A stretch of DNA of 25,417 bases from NCBI GenBank assembly GCA_050485745.1, contig JBJHBY010000016.1:1-25417 (forward strand). The letters are read 5' to 3'. The notes under the pieces were generated by a model. The model was not told the origin of the DNA. It was given only the letters and a program-made list of their open reading frames with translations, and searched no databases. The translations under genes were made by a program, and so were the position numbers. Source of the stretch: JBJHBY01 sp050485745 (GTDB taxonomy: Bacteria; Pseudomonadota; Gammaproteobacteria; Pseudomonadales; CAMLJR01). Positions 15,814-24,217 of this stretch are shown piece by piece (within the stretch, counting starts at the first letter, position 1; every line of letters begins with the position of its first letter).

Positions 15814-17568
15814 ATGGGTGTCGACGAGATCGCAGTCTCTACGGAGCAGGCGCCGCTGATGGCCGATGAGGCCCCCGCTGTTCGTCTGTTGCTGGTGGCG
15901 GCCGAGCATGCCGAGTACATGCTGTTCGCCCACCTGCTTGCCGCCTCACGCAGCCGTTTCGAGCTGGCCTGGTGCCGGGACTACGGCAGCGCCCTGCACC
16001 GGCTGTCATCCAGCGATTACAGCGTCGTGCTTCTCGACTGGGTGCGTGATCCGGAGCGCGCTGCCCTGCTGGTGGGGCAGATGCGCGAGCAGGGACTGTT
16101 CATTCCCGTGATTGCCCTTGCCGAGACCACCCCAGAGGCCGATGCCCACTGGCCCCCGGGGGTTGCGGATGTGCTCGGTCGGGAGGGTCTGGACCGCCGT
16201 GTGCTGGAGCGGGCCATCCATTATGTCTGTGTACGTACCGAGGTGGAACGACGGCTCAGTGCCCAGGACCGCTGCGATGCGCTGACTGGCCTGCCAAACC
16301 GCCTGCGTTTCCGCGAACAGCTGGCCGCCAGTCTGGAGTTGGCGGAGCGCTCCGGGCGCCGGCTTGCCCTGTTGACGATCGACCTCGACGGCTTTGCCCG
16401 GGTCAATGATGGCTTTGGCTTCGACTCCGGGGATGAGCTGCTGCGCCTGGTGGCGCGCCGCCTGGAACAGTGCGTGCGCAAGACAGACTACCTCGGTCGC
16501 CTCGGCAATGACGAATTTGCCGTGTTGCTGGAGAATGTGCGCACCTTGCCCGATGTCGCGGCGGTGGCGGGCAAGCTGGTGCACGCCCTGGGCGAGTCCT
16601 TCGAGCTGGAGAACCACAATGTGGTACTGGCTGCGAGCATCGGTATTGCCGTCTATCCGGATGCCGGTGATACGCCGGACCGCCTGCTGCGACATGCCGA
16701 TCTGGCGCGAAAGCAGGCGAAGCAGAGTCGTGGTAGCGAGTACCGATTTTACAGTGAGCGCATGAATCTCGAGGCGGTCAACCAGCTCCACCTGGAAGTG
16801 GACCTGCGTCGTGCGCTGCGACGCGGTGAATTCGAGCTGTTCTATCAGCCACGTATCGAACTGGAAAGTGGCCGCATGGTGGGTGTCGAGGGGCTGATCC
16901 GCTGGCGCCACCCCAAGCGCGGATTGCTGTCTCCGGCCGAGTTCATCCCCCTCGCCGAAGAGGTCGGCCTGATCGTTCCCATCGGTTACTGGGTGATCCA
17001 GCAGGCCTGCGCGGATCTGCAGCGCCTGTGCCAGCTTGGCCATGAAGACCTCGACATGGCGATTAACCTGTCCTTCCGCCAATTGCAGGACAGCCGCTTC
17101 GTCGAGACCGCCACCCGTCTGATTCGCGACAGTGGCGTCGATCCGTCCCGCCTGGAGTTCGAGCTGACGGAAACCGCGATCATGACCCATGTTGAAGAAA
17201 CCTATCAGGGCATGATGGCGCTGCACCAGCTTGGCGTGAGTTTCTCCCTGGATGACTTCGGTACGGGCTATTCCAGTTTTGCCCACATCCAGCGTCTGCC
17301 GATCGCCGCACTGAAGATCGACCGCGGCTTCATCCGTAATGTACTGGGCAACGAGGATGATGCCATCATCGTCAAGGCTGTGATCAGCCTTGCCCACAGC
17401 CTGCAATTGCAAGTCATCGCCGAGGGTGTCGAAACCCTGGACCAGGTGCAATTCCTGTGGCAGCACCGCTGTGACCAGGTTCAGGGCTACTATTTCAGCC
17501 CGGCCACATCACTGGAGCATCTTGAGAAGCTGCTGCGGAACCACGGGCGGTTCGAAACATCAGGTTGA
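15814..17568 (+). CDS. receiver-like/GGDEF/EAL cyclic-di-GMP protein, probably a phosphodiesterase
   Basis: About 584 residues. Residues 22-140 resemble a receiver domain: Asp75 (VVLLDW) is at the phosphorylation position, but the acidic pair is replaced (LLLVAAEH) and the conserved Lys is not evident, so it is degenerate. The GGDEF domain starts at DALTGLPNR (155-163). Its signature is GNDEF (231-235), and the usual Lys and His in the nucleotide site are replaced (DGFARVNDGFGF), yet an inhibitory RxxD motif (RKTD, 222-225) sits five residues upstream. The EAL domain looks intact: EGL (359-361), NLSFRQLQ, ELTETAIM, SLDDFGTGYSS, KIDRGF, IAEGVET and QGYYFSPA. Expected role: cyclic-di-GMP breakdown, with GGDEF as a GTP sensor or weak cyclase. 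The start is uncertain; ATG 15718 and GTG 15586 are also in frame and none has a good ribosome site. The 15536-15813 gap otherwise shows nothing clear. Confidence 0.88.
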   Translation: MGVDEIAVSTEQAPLMADEAPAVRLLLVAAEHAEYMLFAHLLAASRSRFELAWCRDYGSALHRLSSSDYSVVLLDWVRDPERAALLVGQMREQGLFIPVIALAETTPEADAHWPPGVADVLGREGLDRRVLERAIHYVCVRTEVERRLSAQDRCDALTGLPNRLRFREQLAASLELAERSGRRLALLTIDLDGFARVNDGFGFDSGDELLRLVARRLEQCVRKTDYLGRLGNDEFAVLLENVRTLPDVAAVAGKLVHALGESFELENHNVVLAASIGIAVYPDAGDTPDRLLRHADLARKQAKQSRGSEYRFYSERMNLEAVNQLHLEVDLRRALRRGEFELFYQPRIELESGRMVGVEGLIRWRHPKRGLLSPAEFIPLAEEVGLIVPIGYWVIQQACADLQRLCQLGHEDLDMAINLSFRQLQDSRFVETATRLIRDSGVDPSRLEFELTETAIMTHVEETYQGMMALHQLGVSFSLDDFGTGYSSFAHIQRLPIAALKIDRGFIRNVLGNEDDAIIVKAVISLAHSLQLQVIAEGVETLDQVQFLWQHRCDQVQGYYFSPATSLEHLEKLLRNHGRFETSG

Positions 17569-17604
17569 GCGGCCGGAGCGAGCACGGGCAGCGCCGCTCT
17601 TCTG
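17567..17604 (+). terminator. weak hairpin between the GGDEF/EAL gene and urtE
   Basis: GAGCGGC (17567-17573) pairs with GCCGCTC (17593-17599) across a 19-base loop and is followed by TTCT. It lies between convergent genes and is a plausible but weak terminator. Confidence 0.3.
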
Positions 17605-17623
17605 CTGCATCCGGGGCGACGTG

Positions 17624-18319
17624 TCACACACTTAGATGCTCCTTCACCAGGGCCTCGCTCAGGGCCGCGATGGGTCCCTGTGCCTGCAGGCGACCACGGT
17701 CGATCAGAAAGAATTCGCTGGCGACGCGTCGAGCGAAAGGCAGTTTCTGCTCGACCAGCAGTACTGTGATGCCGTGCTCGCAATTCAGTCGCGTGATCAC
17801 ATCGCCGATTTCCCGGACGATATTGGGTTGAATTCCTTCCGTCGGTTCGTCCAGGATCAACAACTTGGGATCAAGTACCAGCGCGCGGCCGATGGCCAGT
17901 TGTTGTTGCTGGCCGCCTGAGAGGTCGCCACCACGCCGCTGGCGCATGTCTCTCAGTACCGGAAACAGCTGATAAATGTGTTCGGGAATGTGTCGCGCGC
18001 GATCGCGTCGTGCGCCAAGCGCGATGCGCAGATTTTCCTCGACCGTCAGCATCGGAAAAATCTCCCGCCCCTGTGGAACATAGCCGATACCTGCTCTCGC
18101 CCGGGACTCAGTGGACAAACGGCTGATGTCCCGTCCGTCAAAATGAATACTGCCGGCACGCAGAGGCAGGAGGCCCATTACGCACTTCAGCAGTGTTGTC
18201 TTGCCGACCCCATTGCGGCCCATCAGGCAAGCGCAGGCACCGCTCCGGATATCGATGGACAGATCCCACAGCGTGTGACTTTCGCCGTAGAACTGGTTGA
18301 GCCCTTCCAAGCGCAGCAC
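17624..18319 (-). CDS. urtE: urea ABC transporter ATP-binding protein UrtE
   Basis: A 231-residue cytoplasmic ATPase, one of two that drive urea import. Walker A is GRNGVGKT (34-41), signature LSGGQ (133-137), Walker B LLILDEPTEG (153-162). The opening LRLEGLNQFYGESHTLW and the phrase PTEGIQPNIVREIGDVI are typical of UrtE, a relative of LivF. The GTG start at 18319 has GGAG 8 bases upstream and lies 2 bases after the urtD stop. It is the last gene of the cluster. Confidence 0.93.
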   Translation of the reverse strand: MLRLEGLNQFYGESHTLWDLSIDIRSGACACLMGRNGVGKTTLLKCVMGLLPLRAGSIHFDGRDISRLSTESRARAGIGYVPQGREIFPMLTVEENLRIALGARRDRARHIPEHIYQLFPVLRDMRQRRGGDLSGGQQQQLAIGRALVLDPKLLILDEPTEGIQPNIVREIGDVITRLNCEHGITVLLVEQKLPFARRVASEFFLIDRGRLQAQGPIAALSEALVKEHLSV

Positions 18320-18321
18320 GA

Positions 18322-19152
18322 TTATTCTCCAAGATAGACTTCAATGACACGGGGGTCGTTCTGAATAGCGTCCATGCTGCCTTCGGCGAGTACTGAGCCC
18401 TGATGTAATACGGTCACCTTCCGCGCGATGGAGCGAACAAAGGCCATGTCGTGTTCCACCACCACTACGGAGTGGCGCCCGGCCAGTGAAGTGAGCAGTT
18501 CCGCTGTGCGCTCAGCTTCCTCTCCGGTCATGCCTGCCACGGGTTCATCAACCAGCAGTACGCGGGGGTTTTGCATCAACAGCATCCCGATCTCGAGCCA
18601 CTGCTTCTGGCCGTGGGAGAGAATGCCGGCGCGACGCTGGTAGTGGATATCCAGTCCGATCAGGCGCAGCACCTCATCAATGCGATCACGCTGCTCGCCG
18701 CTGAGTCGAAATACAAGGCTGAGAAAGGCGCGTTTGTCCGAGGCCATGGCCAGCTCCAGGTTTTCGAACACTGTCAGATTCTCGAACACAGTGGGGCGCT
18801 GAAACTTGCGTCCAATACCTCCCTGTGCGATCTCGTGCTCCGAAAGCCTGAGCAGATCGATACGCTGGCCAAAGTAAACACTGCCACTGTCGGGGCGGGT
18901 TCGTCCTGTAATCACATCCATCATCGTTGTTTTTCCCGCACCGTTGGCACCGATGATGCAGCGCAGCTCGCCATCATCGATGTACAGTGTCAGCTCGTTG
19001 AGTGCACGAAACCCGTCGAAGCTGACCGTCACATCCTCAACATACAGGATCGGGCCATGACGCGTGTCAACACTGCGGCTGAAGTCCGGGGGCGGCTGCA
19101 TGAAGTCGAAGACCCTGTCGCGCCGCATCGACTCGCTCAGATTGCGGATCAT
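18322..19152 (-). CDS. urtD: urea ABC transporter ATP-binding protein UrtD
   Basis: A 276-residue ATPase of the LivG type, partner of UrtE. Walker A is GANGAGKT (68-75) and Walker B is VLLVDEP (198-204). The signature is LSHGQKQWLEIGM (from 178), the LSHGQ variant that is usual in UrtD. A long N-terminal extension of about 35 residues precedes the fold. The ATG at 19152 has AAGGAGG 8 bases upstream and lies 2 bases after the urtC stop; the longer frame upstream overlaps urtC and is rejected. Translation is probably coupled along the operon. Confidence 0.94.
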   Translation of the reverse strand: MIRNLSESMRRDRVFDFMQPPPDFSRSVDTRHGPILYVEDVTVSFDGFRALNELTLYIDDGELRCIIGANGAGKTTMMDVITGRTRPDSGSVYFGQRIDLLRLSEHEIAQGGIGRKFQRPTVFENLTVFENLELAMASDKRAFLSLVFRLSGEQRDRIDEVLRLIGLDIHYQRRAGILSHGQKQWLEIGMLLMQNPRVLLVDEPVAGMTGEEAERTAELLTSLAGRHSVVVVEHDMAFVRSIARKVTVLHQGSVLAEGSMDAIQNDPRVIEVYLGE

Positions 19153-19154
19153 GG

Positions 19155-20249
19155 TCAGTCCTCCTTGCGCTTGCGCAGCCGTTGGGCGACACCCGCGAGG
19201 CCACGGGGAAGGAACAGCGTCACCAGAACGAACAGGGCCCCGAGTGCGAACAGCCAGGCCTCGGGGTAGGCCGTGGTGAACCAGGTCTTGGCGTAGTTGA
19301 CCGAGAACGCACCAACGATGGCGCCATACAGTGTCCCGCGACCCCCGGTAGCCACCCAAACCACAACTTCAATGCTGTTCAGTGGGGAAAACTCACCGGG
19401 ATTGATAATGCCCACTTGCGGCACGTAAAGAGCGCCGGCGATACCGGCCAGAATGGATGAGAACACGAACAGCCAAAGCTTGTAGTTCTCGACCTTGTAG
19501 CCGGAAAATCGCACCCGGTTTTCGGCGTCCCGAATCGCCATGACCACACGTCCCATTCGCGACGTTACAATCAACCGGCAGGCAACGTAGGCCAAACAGA
19601 GCACGATGGCCGAGGCGACGAAGAGCGAGACGCGAGTGCCTCGATCCCGTACCGAGAATCCGAGAATATCGCGGAAATCAGTCAGTCCATTGTTTCCGCC
19701 AAAGCCCATCTCGTTGCGAAAGAAAGCCAGCATCAATGCAAAGGTCAAAGCCTGGGTGATAATGGCGAAATACACTCCGGTGACACGAGAGCGGAACGCC
19801 AGCCAGCCAAACATAAGCGCCAGAAGGCCTGGGACCAGCAGCACCATCAACATGGCGAACCAGAACATGTCGAAGCCCAGCCAGTACCATGGCAGGCTCT
19901 CCCAGTTCAGAAAGACCATGAAATCGGGCAGCTCGGGGTGACTATAGACCCCACGAGTCCCGATCTGGCGCATGAGGTACATGCCCATGCAGTAGCCGCC
20001 CAGGGCGAAGAAGGCACCATGTCCGAGCGACAGAATGCCGCAATAGCCCCAGATCAGGTCAACCGACAGGGCGAGAAGCGCGTAGCAAAGGAACTTGCCG
20101 AGCAGCGTGACCATGTAGGTCGACATGTGGAATGGTGACTCGGGTGGTACCACCAGATTGAGAATCGGGACCAGAATGGCCAGAAGCAGTAGCGACCCGA
20201 TGACAATCATGCCACCTGGATCGCTTAGCAGAAGGCGTTTCGTCAGCAT
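19155..20249 (-). CDS. urtC: urea ABC transporter permease UrtC
   Basis: A 364-residue inner-membrane permease of the LivM type with about nine or ten hydrophobic segments. Family phrases include LIWGYCGILSLGHGAFFALGG, VYFAIITQALTFALMLAFF, the Urt-typical FGGNNGLTDF, and YKLWLFVFSSILAGIAGALY. A loop after the second conserved segment contains many Trp and Tyr residues, as in UrtC. With UrtB it forms the membrane channel for urea. The ATG at 20249 has GGAGGG upstream, within the end of urtB, and only 3 bases separate the two genes. Confidence 0.95.
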   Translation of the reverse strand: MLTKRLLLSDPGGMIVIGSLLLLAILVPILNLVVPPESPFHMSTYMVTLLGKFLCYALLALSVDLIWGYCGILSLGHGAFFALGGYCMGMYLMRQIGTRGVYSHPELPDFMVFLNWESLPWYWLGFDMFWFAMLMVLLVPGLLALMFGWLAFRSRVTGVYFAIITQALTFALMLAFFRNEMGFGGNNGLTDFRDILGFSVRDRGTRVSLFVASAIVLCLAYVACRLIVTSRMGRVVMAIRDAENRVRFSGYKVENYKLWLFVFSSILAGIAGALYVPQVGIINPGEFSPLNSIEVVVWVATGGRGTLYGAIVGAFSVNYAKTWFTTAYPEAWLFALGALFVLVTLFLPRGLAGVAQRLRKRKED

Positions 20250-20252
20250 GCT

Positions 20253-21947
20253 TCAGCCCTCCGCAGCCCGGCCTTTTTGCGGAAAGAGTCCGCGAGGCCG
20301 TTTCTGTATGAACAGGATGATGAATACCAGCACCAGGATCTTGGCAAGCACGGCACCCGACCAGGGTTCGAGGAATTTATTGAGTATGCCAAGCCCGAAG
20401 GCACCAACGAGTGTGCCCCAGAGATTGCCGACACCACCGAACACCACGACCAGAAACGAGTCGATGATGTACGCCTGGCCGAGATTGGGCCCGACGTTGG
20501 TGAGCTGGGAAAGGGCTACCCCTGCGACCCCGGCGATGCCTGCGCCCAGGCCGAAGGTCATGGCATCGACCCAGCTGGCGCGCACGCCAACCGCACGGGC
20601 CATGGCGCGATTCTGCGCCACGGCACGCAGTCGCAGACCAAGATCCGTGCGCTTCAGGACCAGCACCAGGAGTGCAAAGACGATGACTGAGAAAATCAAA
20701 ATGTAAAGACGGTTGTATGTCAGCGACAGGACAGGGTTTATCTCAAGTGAACCGCTCAGCCAGGATGGCGATGACACTGCGCGATTCAACGGCGAAAACA
20801 GGCTGCGCACCGCCTGTTGCAGAATCAGACTGATACCGAATGTGGCCAGGAGAGTTTCCAGCGGCCTGCCGTACAGAAAACGGATAACGCCGCGCTCGAT
20901 GGCTACGCCGACGATTCCCGCGACAAGAAAGGCCGCTGGAATCGCAATCAGAATACTGATTTCGATATGATTCGGGAGAAGCTGCTGGATCATCCAGGTG
21001 GTATAGGCGCCGATCATGATCAGCTCGCCATGAGCCATGTTGATGACACCCATGACACCGAAGGTGATGGCCAGGCCAATGGCAGCAAGCAGAAGCACCG
21101 AACCCATGCTGAGACCGAAGAACAGGTTCTCCAGAAAGCGGAAAAAGCTGATGCGAGCCTGGATCGCCCCCAACGCCCGCTCCGCGGATTGGCGTACTTC
21201 GGGGTCGGAATCGTTCCGGGAGACTCGTTCCAGGTTGCGGCGCACGACAGGCAGCAAGGAGCCGGTAAGAGTGTCTATGGCGTCCAGGCGTCTCTCCGTG
21301 TCGTCATGATCCAGATTGGCAATCGCCAGGGTCATTTTGAGGCGGGAGAGTACCCGATCGTTACTCTCGCTCGCCAGGCGCTCCTCAAGCAGGCTGCGAA
21401 GGTCCGCGTCGATGCCATCGTGCATCAACCGGTCCAGCGCCGCGGCGCGGAGCAGCGGGTCCTCATGGCTCAGGTTGATAGCGGCAATCAGGGAGCGCAG
21501 CTGCCGTCGCATGGGATTATTGACCGGTATACGCCGGCTTTCGAAGTCGCTGGCGCGGCCGATGCGGTCGCCAGTCGCAGCTTCGGCGACTTCGGGGTCG
21601 CGGGACGTGCCAAGTGCGACGAGAACGCGAAGTGGTTCTTCTCGCGTGGCAAAGAGGCGACCGTCAAGCAGCGCGCTGAGTACGGCTGCCGCGCGTGGAT
21701 GACCGGCCTCCGCGATACTTTGTGCAAGCTCAGCCCGGTCGCGGAAGTTGCCTTCGGCGAGGCGGGGCAGCAGGTCCGCCAGTGCGCCTGCCTCGACGCC
21801 CTCCGGGGCCAGTTCGAGCAGTGATTCCGGGTCGTCCGGAGCCTCTTCCACATCGGCCAGAGTAGCTGTCGACAGTGTCACGATCAGCCCCAGTGCCAGT
21901 AATGGCAGGTAGCGAAGGCTTGCAGGAAACGTTATCAAGGTATTCAC
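20253..21947 (-). CDS. urtB: urea ABC transporter permease UrtB with a large N-terminal periplasmic domain
   Basis: A 564-residue permease in two parts. Residues 1-31 are a signal peptide (TLSTATLA then Asp-Val). Residues 32-265 are a hydrophilic, helix-rich region with HEAT-like repeats (DPEVAEAATG, DPLLRAAALDRLM, DPEVRQSAERAL). From about residue 270 comes the LivH-type membrane part with ITFGVMGVINMAHGELIMIGAY and FGGVGNLWGTLVGAFGLGIL. This N-terminal domain is common in proteobacterial UrtB and is expected in the periplasm; its role is not established. The start is a GTG at 21947 with no clear ribosome site, separated from urtA by 134 bases with two hairpins. Confidence 0.94.
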   Translation of the reverse strand: MNTLITFPASLRYLPLLALGLIVTLSTATLADVEEAPDDPESLLELAPEGVEAGALADLLPRLAEGNFRDRAELAQSIAEAGHPRAAAVLSALLDGRLFATREEPLRVLVALGTSRDPEVAEAATGDRIGRASDFESRRIPVNNPMRRQLRSLIAAINLSHEDPLLRAAALDRLMHDGIDADLRSLLEERLASESNDRVLSRLKMTLAIANLDHDDTERRLDAIDTLTGSLLPVVRRNLERVSRNDSDPEVRQSAERALGAIQARISFFRFLENLFFGLSMGSVLLLAAIGLAITFGVMGVINMAHGELIMIGAYTTWMIQQLLPNHIEISILIAIPAAFLVAGIVGVAIERGVIRFLYGRPLETLLATFGISLILQQAVRSLFSPLNRAVSSPSWLSGSLEINPVLSLTYNRLYILIFSVIVFALLVLVLKRTDLGLRLRAVAQNRAMARAVGVRASWVDAMTFGLGAGIAGVAGVALSQLTNVGPNLGQAYIIDSFLVVVFGGVGNLWGTLVGAFGLGILNKFLEPWSGAVLAKILVLVFIILFIQKRPRGLFPQKGRAAEG

Positions 21948-21988
21948 CAGTCGGTGTTATCCCGGGCATTTGAGGGCTTTTTGCTGTT

Positions 21989-22008
21989 TTCCCGGTGCCC
22001 TCCGGGAA
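21989..22008 (-). repeat. small hairpin in the urtA-urtB gap
   Basis: TTCCCGG (21989-21995) pairs with CCGGGAA (22002-22008) around a 6-base loop. On the transcribed strand it is followed by A-rich, not T-rich, sequence, so it is not a typical terminator. It may help stabilise or fold the message. Confidence 0.45.
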
Positions 22009-22037
22009 GACGGCAATTTGCGTGGGGCATTCGGTCA

Positions 22038-22078
22038 GCAAAGGGCGGCCGTACCTCCCCGGGTTCGGCCGCCTTTGC
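22038..22078 (-). promoter_or_regulatory. large intercistronic hairpin directly after urtA
   Basis: A 14-base arm (22038-22051) pairs with a 13-base arm (22066-22078) through GCAAAGG and CGGCCG blocks, with one bulged G and a loop of about 14 bases. It starts 3 bases after the urtA stop. No T-run follows. Such a hairpin could protect the 3' end of the urtA message and limit read-through, giving more binding protein than permease. Confidence 0.6.
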
Positions 22079-22081
22079 CCC

Positions 22082-23365
22082 TTAGTAGTTCTGCCCGGAG
22101 CAGGTCTTGGTCACAGTGTTGTAATTGCCGCAACGGATCGGGTCGGTCCAGTCGGCAATGATGTTCTTGCTGCCTTCCAGATGGCTCGACCACGCATCGC
22201 CGGGAACCAGATCATCGGTTTGCCAGACCACCTCAAACTGACCATCGGCCTGGATCTCGCCGATCAGTACCGGCTTGGTGATGTGGTGGTTGGGCAGCAT
22301 CTCGGCGATGCCGCCGGTCAGGTTGGGCACCTTCACACCGACCAGTGCATCGATCACGGTATCAACGTCCGTGGTTCCGGCTTTCTCTACGGCCTTAACC
22401 CACATGTTGAAGCCGATGTAGTGGGCCTCCATCGGATCGTTGGTCACGCGACGCTTGTCCTTGATGAAGTCATGCCACTTGTCGATAAAGGCAGAGTTCT
22501 CGGGCGTGTCCACACTCATGAAGTAGTTCCACGCGGCAAGATGGCCTACCAGTGGGCGAGTGTCGATACCGGAAAGTTCCTCTTCACCAACGGAGAAGGC
22601 GATGACGGGAATATCCTCGGAGGAGATGCCCTGGTTGCCCAGTTCACGATAGAAAGGAACATTGGCGTCGCCGTTGATCGTCGAGACGACGGCAGTGGCC
22701 TTGCCCTGGTTTCCGAAGCGACCGATCTCGGCGACGATGCTCTGCCAGTCCGAGTGACCGAAGGGCGTGTAGTTGATCATGATGTCCGCGTCAGCCACAC
22801 CCTTGGACTTCAGGTAGGCCTCAATGATGCGATTGGCGGTGCGCGGGTAGACGTAGTCGGTTCCAGCCAGAACCCAGCGTTCGATACCCAGGTCATTCAT
22901 CAGGTAGTCGATCGCGGGAATGGCCTGCTGGTTCGGGGCGGCGCCGGTGTAGAACACGTTGCGTGATGACTCCTCACCTTCGTACTGAACGGGGTAGAAG
23001 AGAATGCCGTTGAGCTCTTCAATGACGGGAAGCACCGCCTTGCGCGATACGGATGTCCAGCAACCGAAGATGACATCGACTTTTTCCTGCTCCAGAAGCT
23101 CTCGGGTGCGCTCGGCAAAGAGCGGCCAGTTTGAGGCGGGGTCGACAACCACGGCTTCGAGCTTTCTGCCGAGCAGGCCGCCCTTCTTGTTCTGTTCCTC
23201 GATCAGCATCAGGACGGTGTCCTTCAGCGTGGTCTCGCTGATCGCCATGGTGCCGGATAGCGAATGCAAGACGCCCACTTTGATGGTGTCCTGTGCCATG
23301 GCTACGGCGCTGGCAAGCAACATGCCACCCGCCGCTATTCCCTTGATGATGTTTCGGATTTTCAT
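22082..23365 (-). CDS. urtA: urea ABC transporter substrate-binding protein UrtA
   Basis: A 427-residue periplasmic binding protein that captures urea for UrtBC. Residues 1-24 are a signal peptide (MKIRNIIKGIAAGGMLLASAVAMA, cut before Gln25-Asp26). The mature protein begins TIKVGVLHSLSGTMAISET and has GGLLGRKLEAVVVDPASNWPLFAE, FGCWTSVSRKAVLPVIE and LFYPVQYEGEE, all characteristic of UrtA and related amide-binding proteins such as AmiC. Near the end are MLPNHHITKPVLIGEI and a Cys pair in RCGNYNTVTKTCSG. The ATG at 23365 was chosen because AGGAAG lies 6 bases before it and the signal is then standard; ATG 23380 is an alternative. The 123-base gap to gntR could hold a promoter, but no convincing boxes were seen. 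Confidence 0.96.
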   Translation of the reverse strand: MKIRNIIKGIAAGGMLLASAVAMAQDTIKVGVLHSLSGTMAISETTLKDTVLMLIEEQNKKGGLLGRKLEAVVVDPASNWPLFAERTRELLEQEKVDVIFGCWTSVSRKAVLPVIEELNGILFYPVQYEGEESSRNVFYTGAAPNQQAIPAIDYLMNDLGIERWVLAGTDYVYPRTANRIIEAYLKSKGVADADIMINYTPFGHSDWQSIVAEIGRFGNQGKATAVVSTINGDANVPFYRELGNQGISSEDIPVIAFSVGEEELSGIDTRPLVGHLAAWNYFMSVDTPENSAFIDKWHDFIKDKRRVTNDPMEAHYIGFNMWVKAVEKAGTTDVDTVIDALVGVKVPNLTGGIAEMLPNHHITKPVLIGEIQADGQFEVVWQTDDLVPGDAWSSHLEGSKNIIADWTDPIRCGNYNTVTKTCSGQNY

Positions 23366-23488
23366 TGCGGTCTTCCTCATGGTTCTTCTGAAGTGGTTCC
23401 CGTCCTGAATCAAGCTCTTTTTGCCTTTTGTGTATCTTTTCCCGGCAATGGGTGAAGCGTGTAAACAGCGATCCCTGCTGATGACCTC

Positions 23489-24208
23489 CTAGGGTTCGGT
23501 TGCGTCTGACTGCGCGGGCTGTCGGGCGCTTTGCAGTCGATGCAGTGTGATCTTGCGGACCTCTGACTTGCTTGACTCGATATGGCTTTTCAGCAACATC
23601 TGCGCCTGGTCTGAACGCCGCTGAACGATGGCGCGCAAGATGTCAGCGTGTTCGTGATAGGTCGCGTCGATACGTGCCTCCTTGGTAAAGTCGAGACGGC
23701 GAATGATGCGCAGCCGGTCGGTAATTCCGCGGTGGATCGCGGCCATTTCGTGATTGCCGGCTGCCTCTACCAGAATTTCGTGGAAGCGCTCGTCGAGACC
23801 AGAAACGGTTGGGCCATGGCTCAGACGTTCGTGGTCCGGAATCAGCCATGCGGACTTCAGTGTGTCGGGGATGCTTTGCGAGCCTGTCTCGCAAAGGCGC
23901 CGAACGGCAGCCATTTCCAGGATAATGCGAACGTCGTAGAGTTCTTCAAAGGAGCGGAAATCAAAAGGTCTGACCTGCCAGCCATTGCGGAACTGAACCT
24001 CGACGTAGCCTTCACGCTGGAGTCGATACAGGGCTTCCCTGACCGGAGTTCGGGAGGCGGCGGTGCGTTCGGCGATTTCGTTCTCGGTGAAGCGGTCGCC
24101 GGGAAGAAGACGAAAGTCAAAAATGTCCGCTTTCAGCTCCTCATAGATCCGCTCCGAACGGTTGCCGGGGCGGGTTCTTGATTTTCGGGCAGCCGTACCA
24201 ATTTCCAT
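23489..24208 (-). CDS. GntR family regulator, FadR/FCD subfamily
   Basis: A 239-residue transcription factor. The winged helix spans residues 19-80: SERIYEELKADIFDFRLLPGDRF, then ENEIAERTAASRTPVREALYRLQREGYVEV, the GntR signature. Residues 85-225 form the all-helical FCD effector domain (EELYDVRIILEMAAVRRL, DERFHEILVEAAGNHEM, YHEHADILRAI), which usually binds a small carboxylate, often with a metal held by Asp and His. The ATG at 24208 has GAGG 7 bases upstream. It lies 9 bases after the urea carboxylase gene and 123 bases before urtA, all on one strand. It most likely controls urea or related nitrogen genes; the effector is unknown. Confidence 0.93.
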   Translation of the reverse strand: MEIGTAARKSRTRPGNRSERIYEELKADIFDFRLLPGDRFTENEIAERTAASRTPVREALYRLQREGYVEVQFRNGWQVRPFDFRSFEELYDVRIILEMAAVRRLCETGSQSIPDTLKSAWLIPDHERLSHGPTVSGLDERFHEILVEAAGNHEMAAIHRGITDRLRIIRRLDFTKEARIDATYHEHADILRAIVQRRSDQAQMLLKSHIESSKSEVRKITLHRLQSARQPAQSDATEP

Positions 24209-24217
24209 GCGATTGCC

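Noticed and set aside
16006..17466. 486-codon minus-strand frame opposite the GGDEF/EAL gene
   Set aside because: Antisense shadow of a gene with intact conserved motifs.
20817..21824. 335-codon plus-strand frame opposite urtB
   Set aside because: Antisense to a conserved permease gene; no motif or ribosome site of note.
23414..23488. A GntR operator or sigma-54 promoter before urtA
   Set aside because: Only a loose TTGTGTAT-type match was seen and no GG/GC boxes at the right spacing; not strong enough to report.
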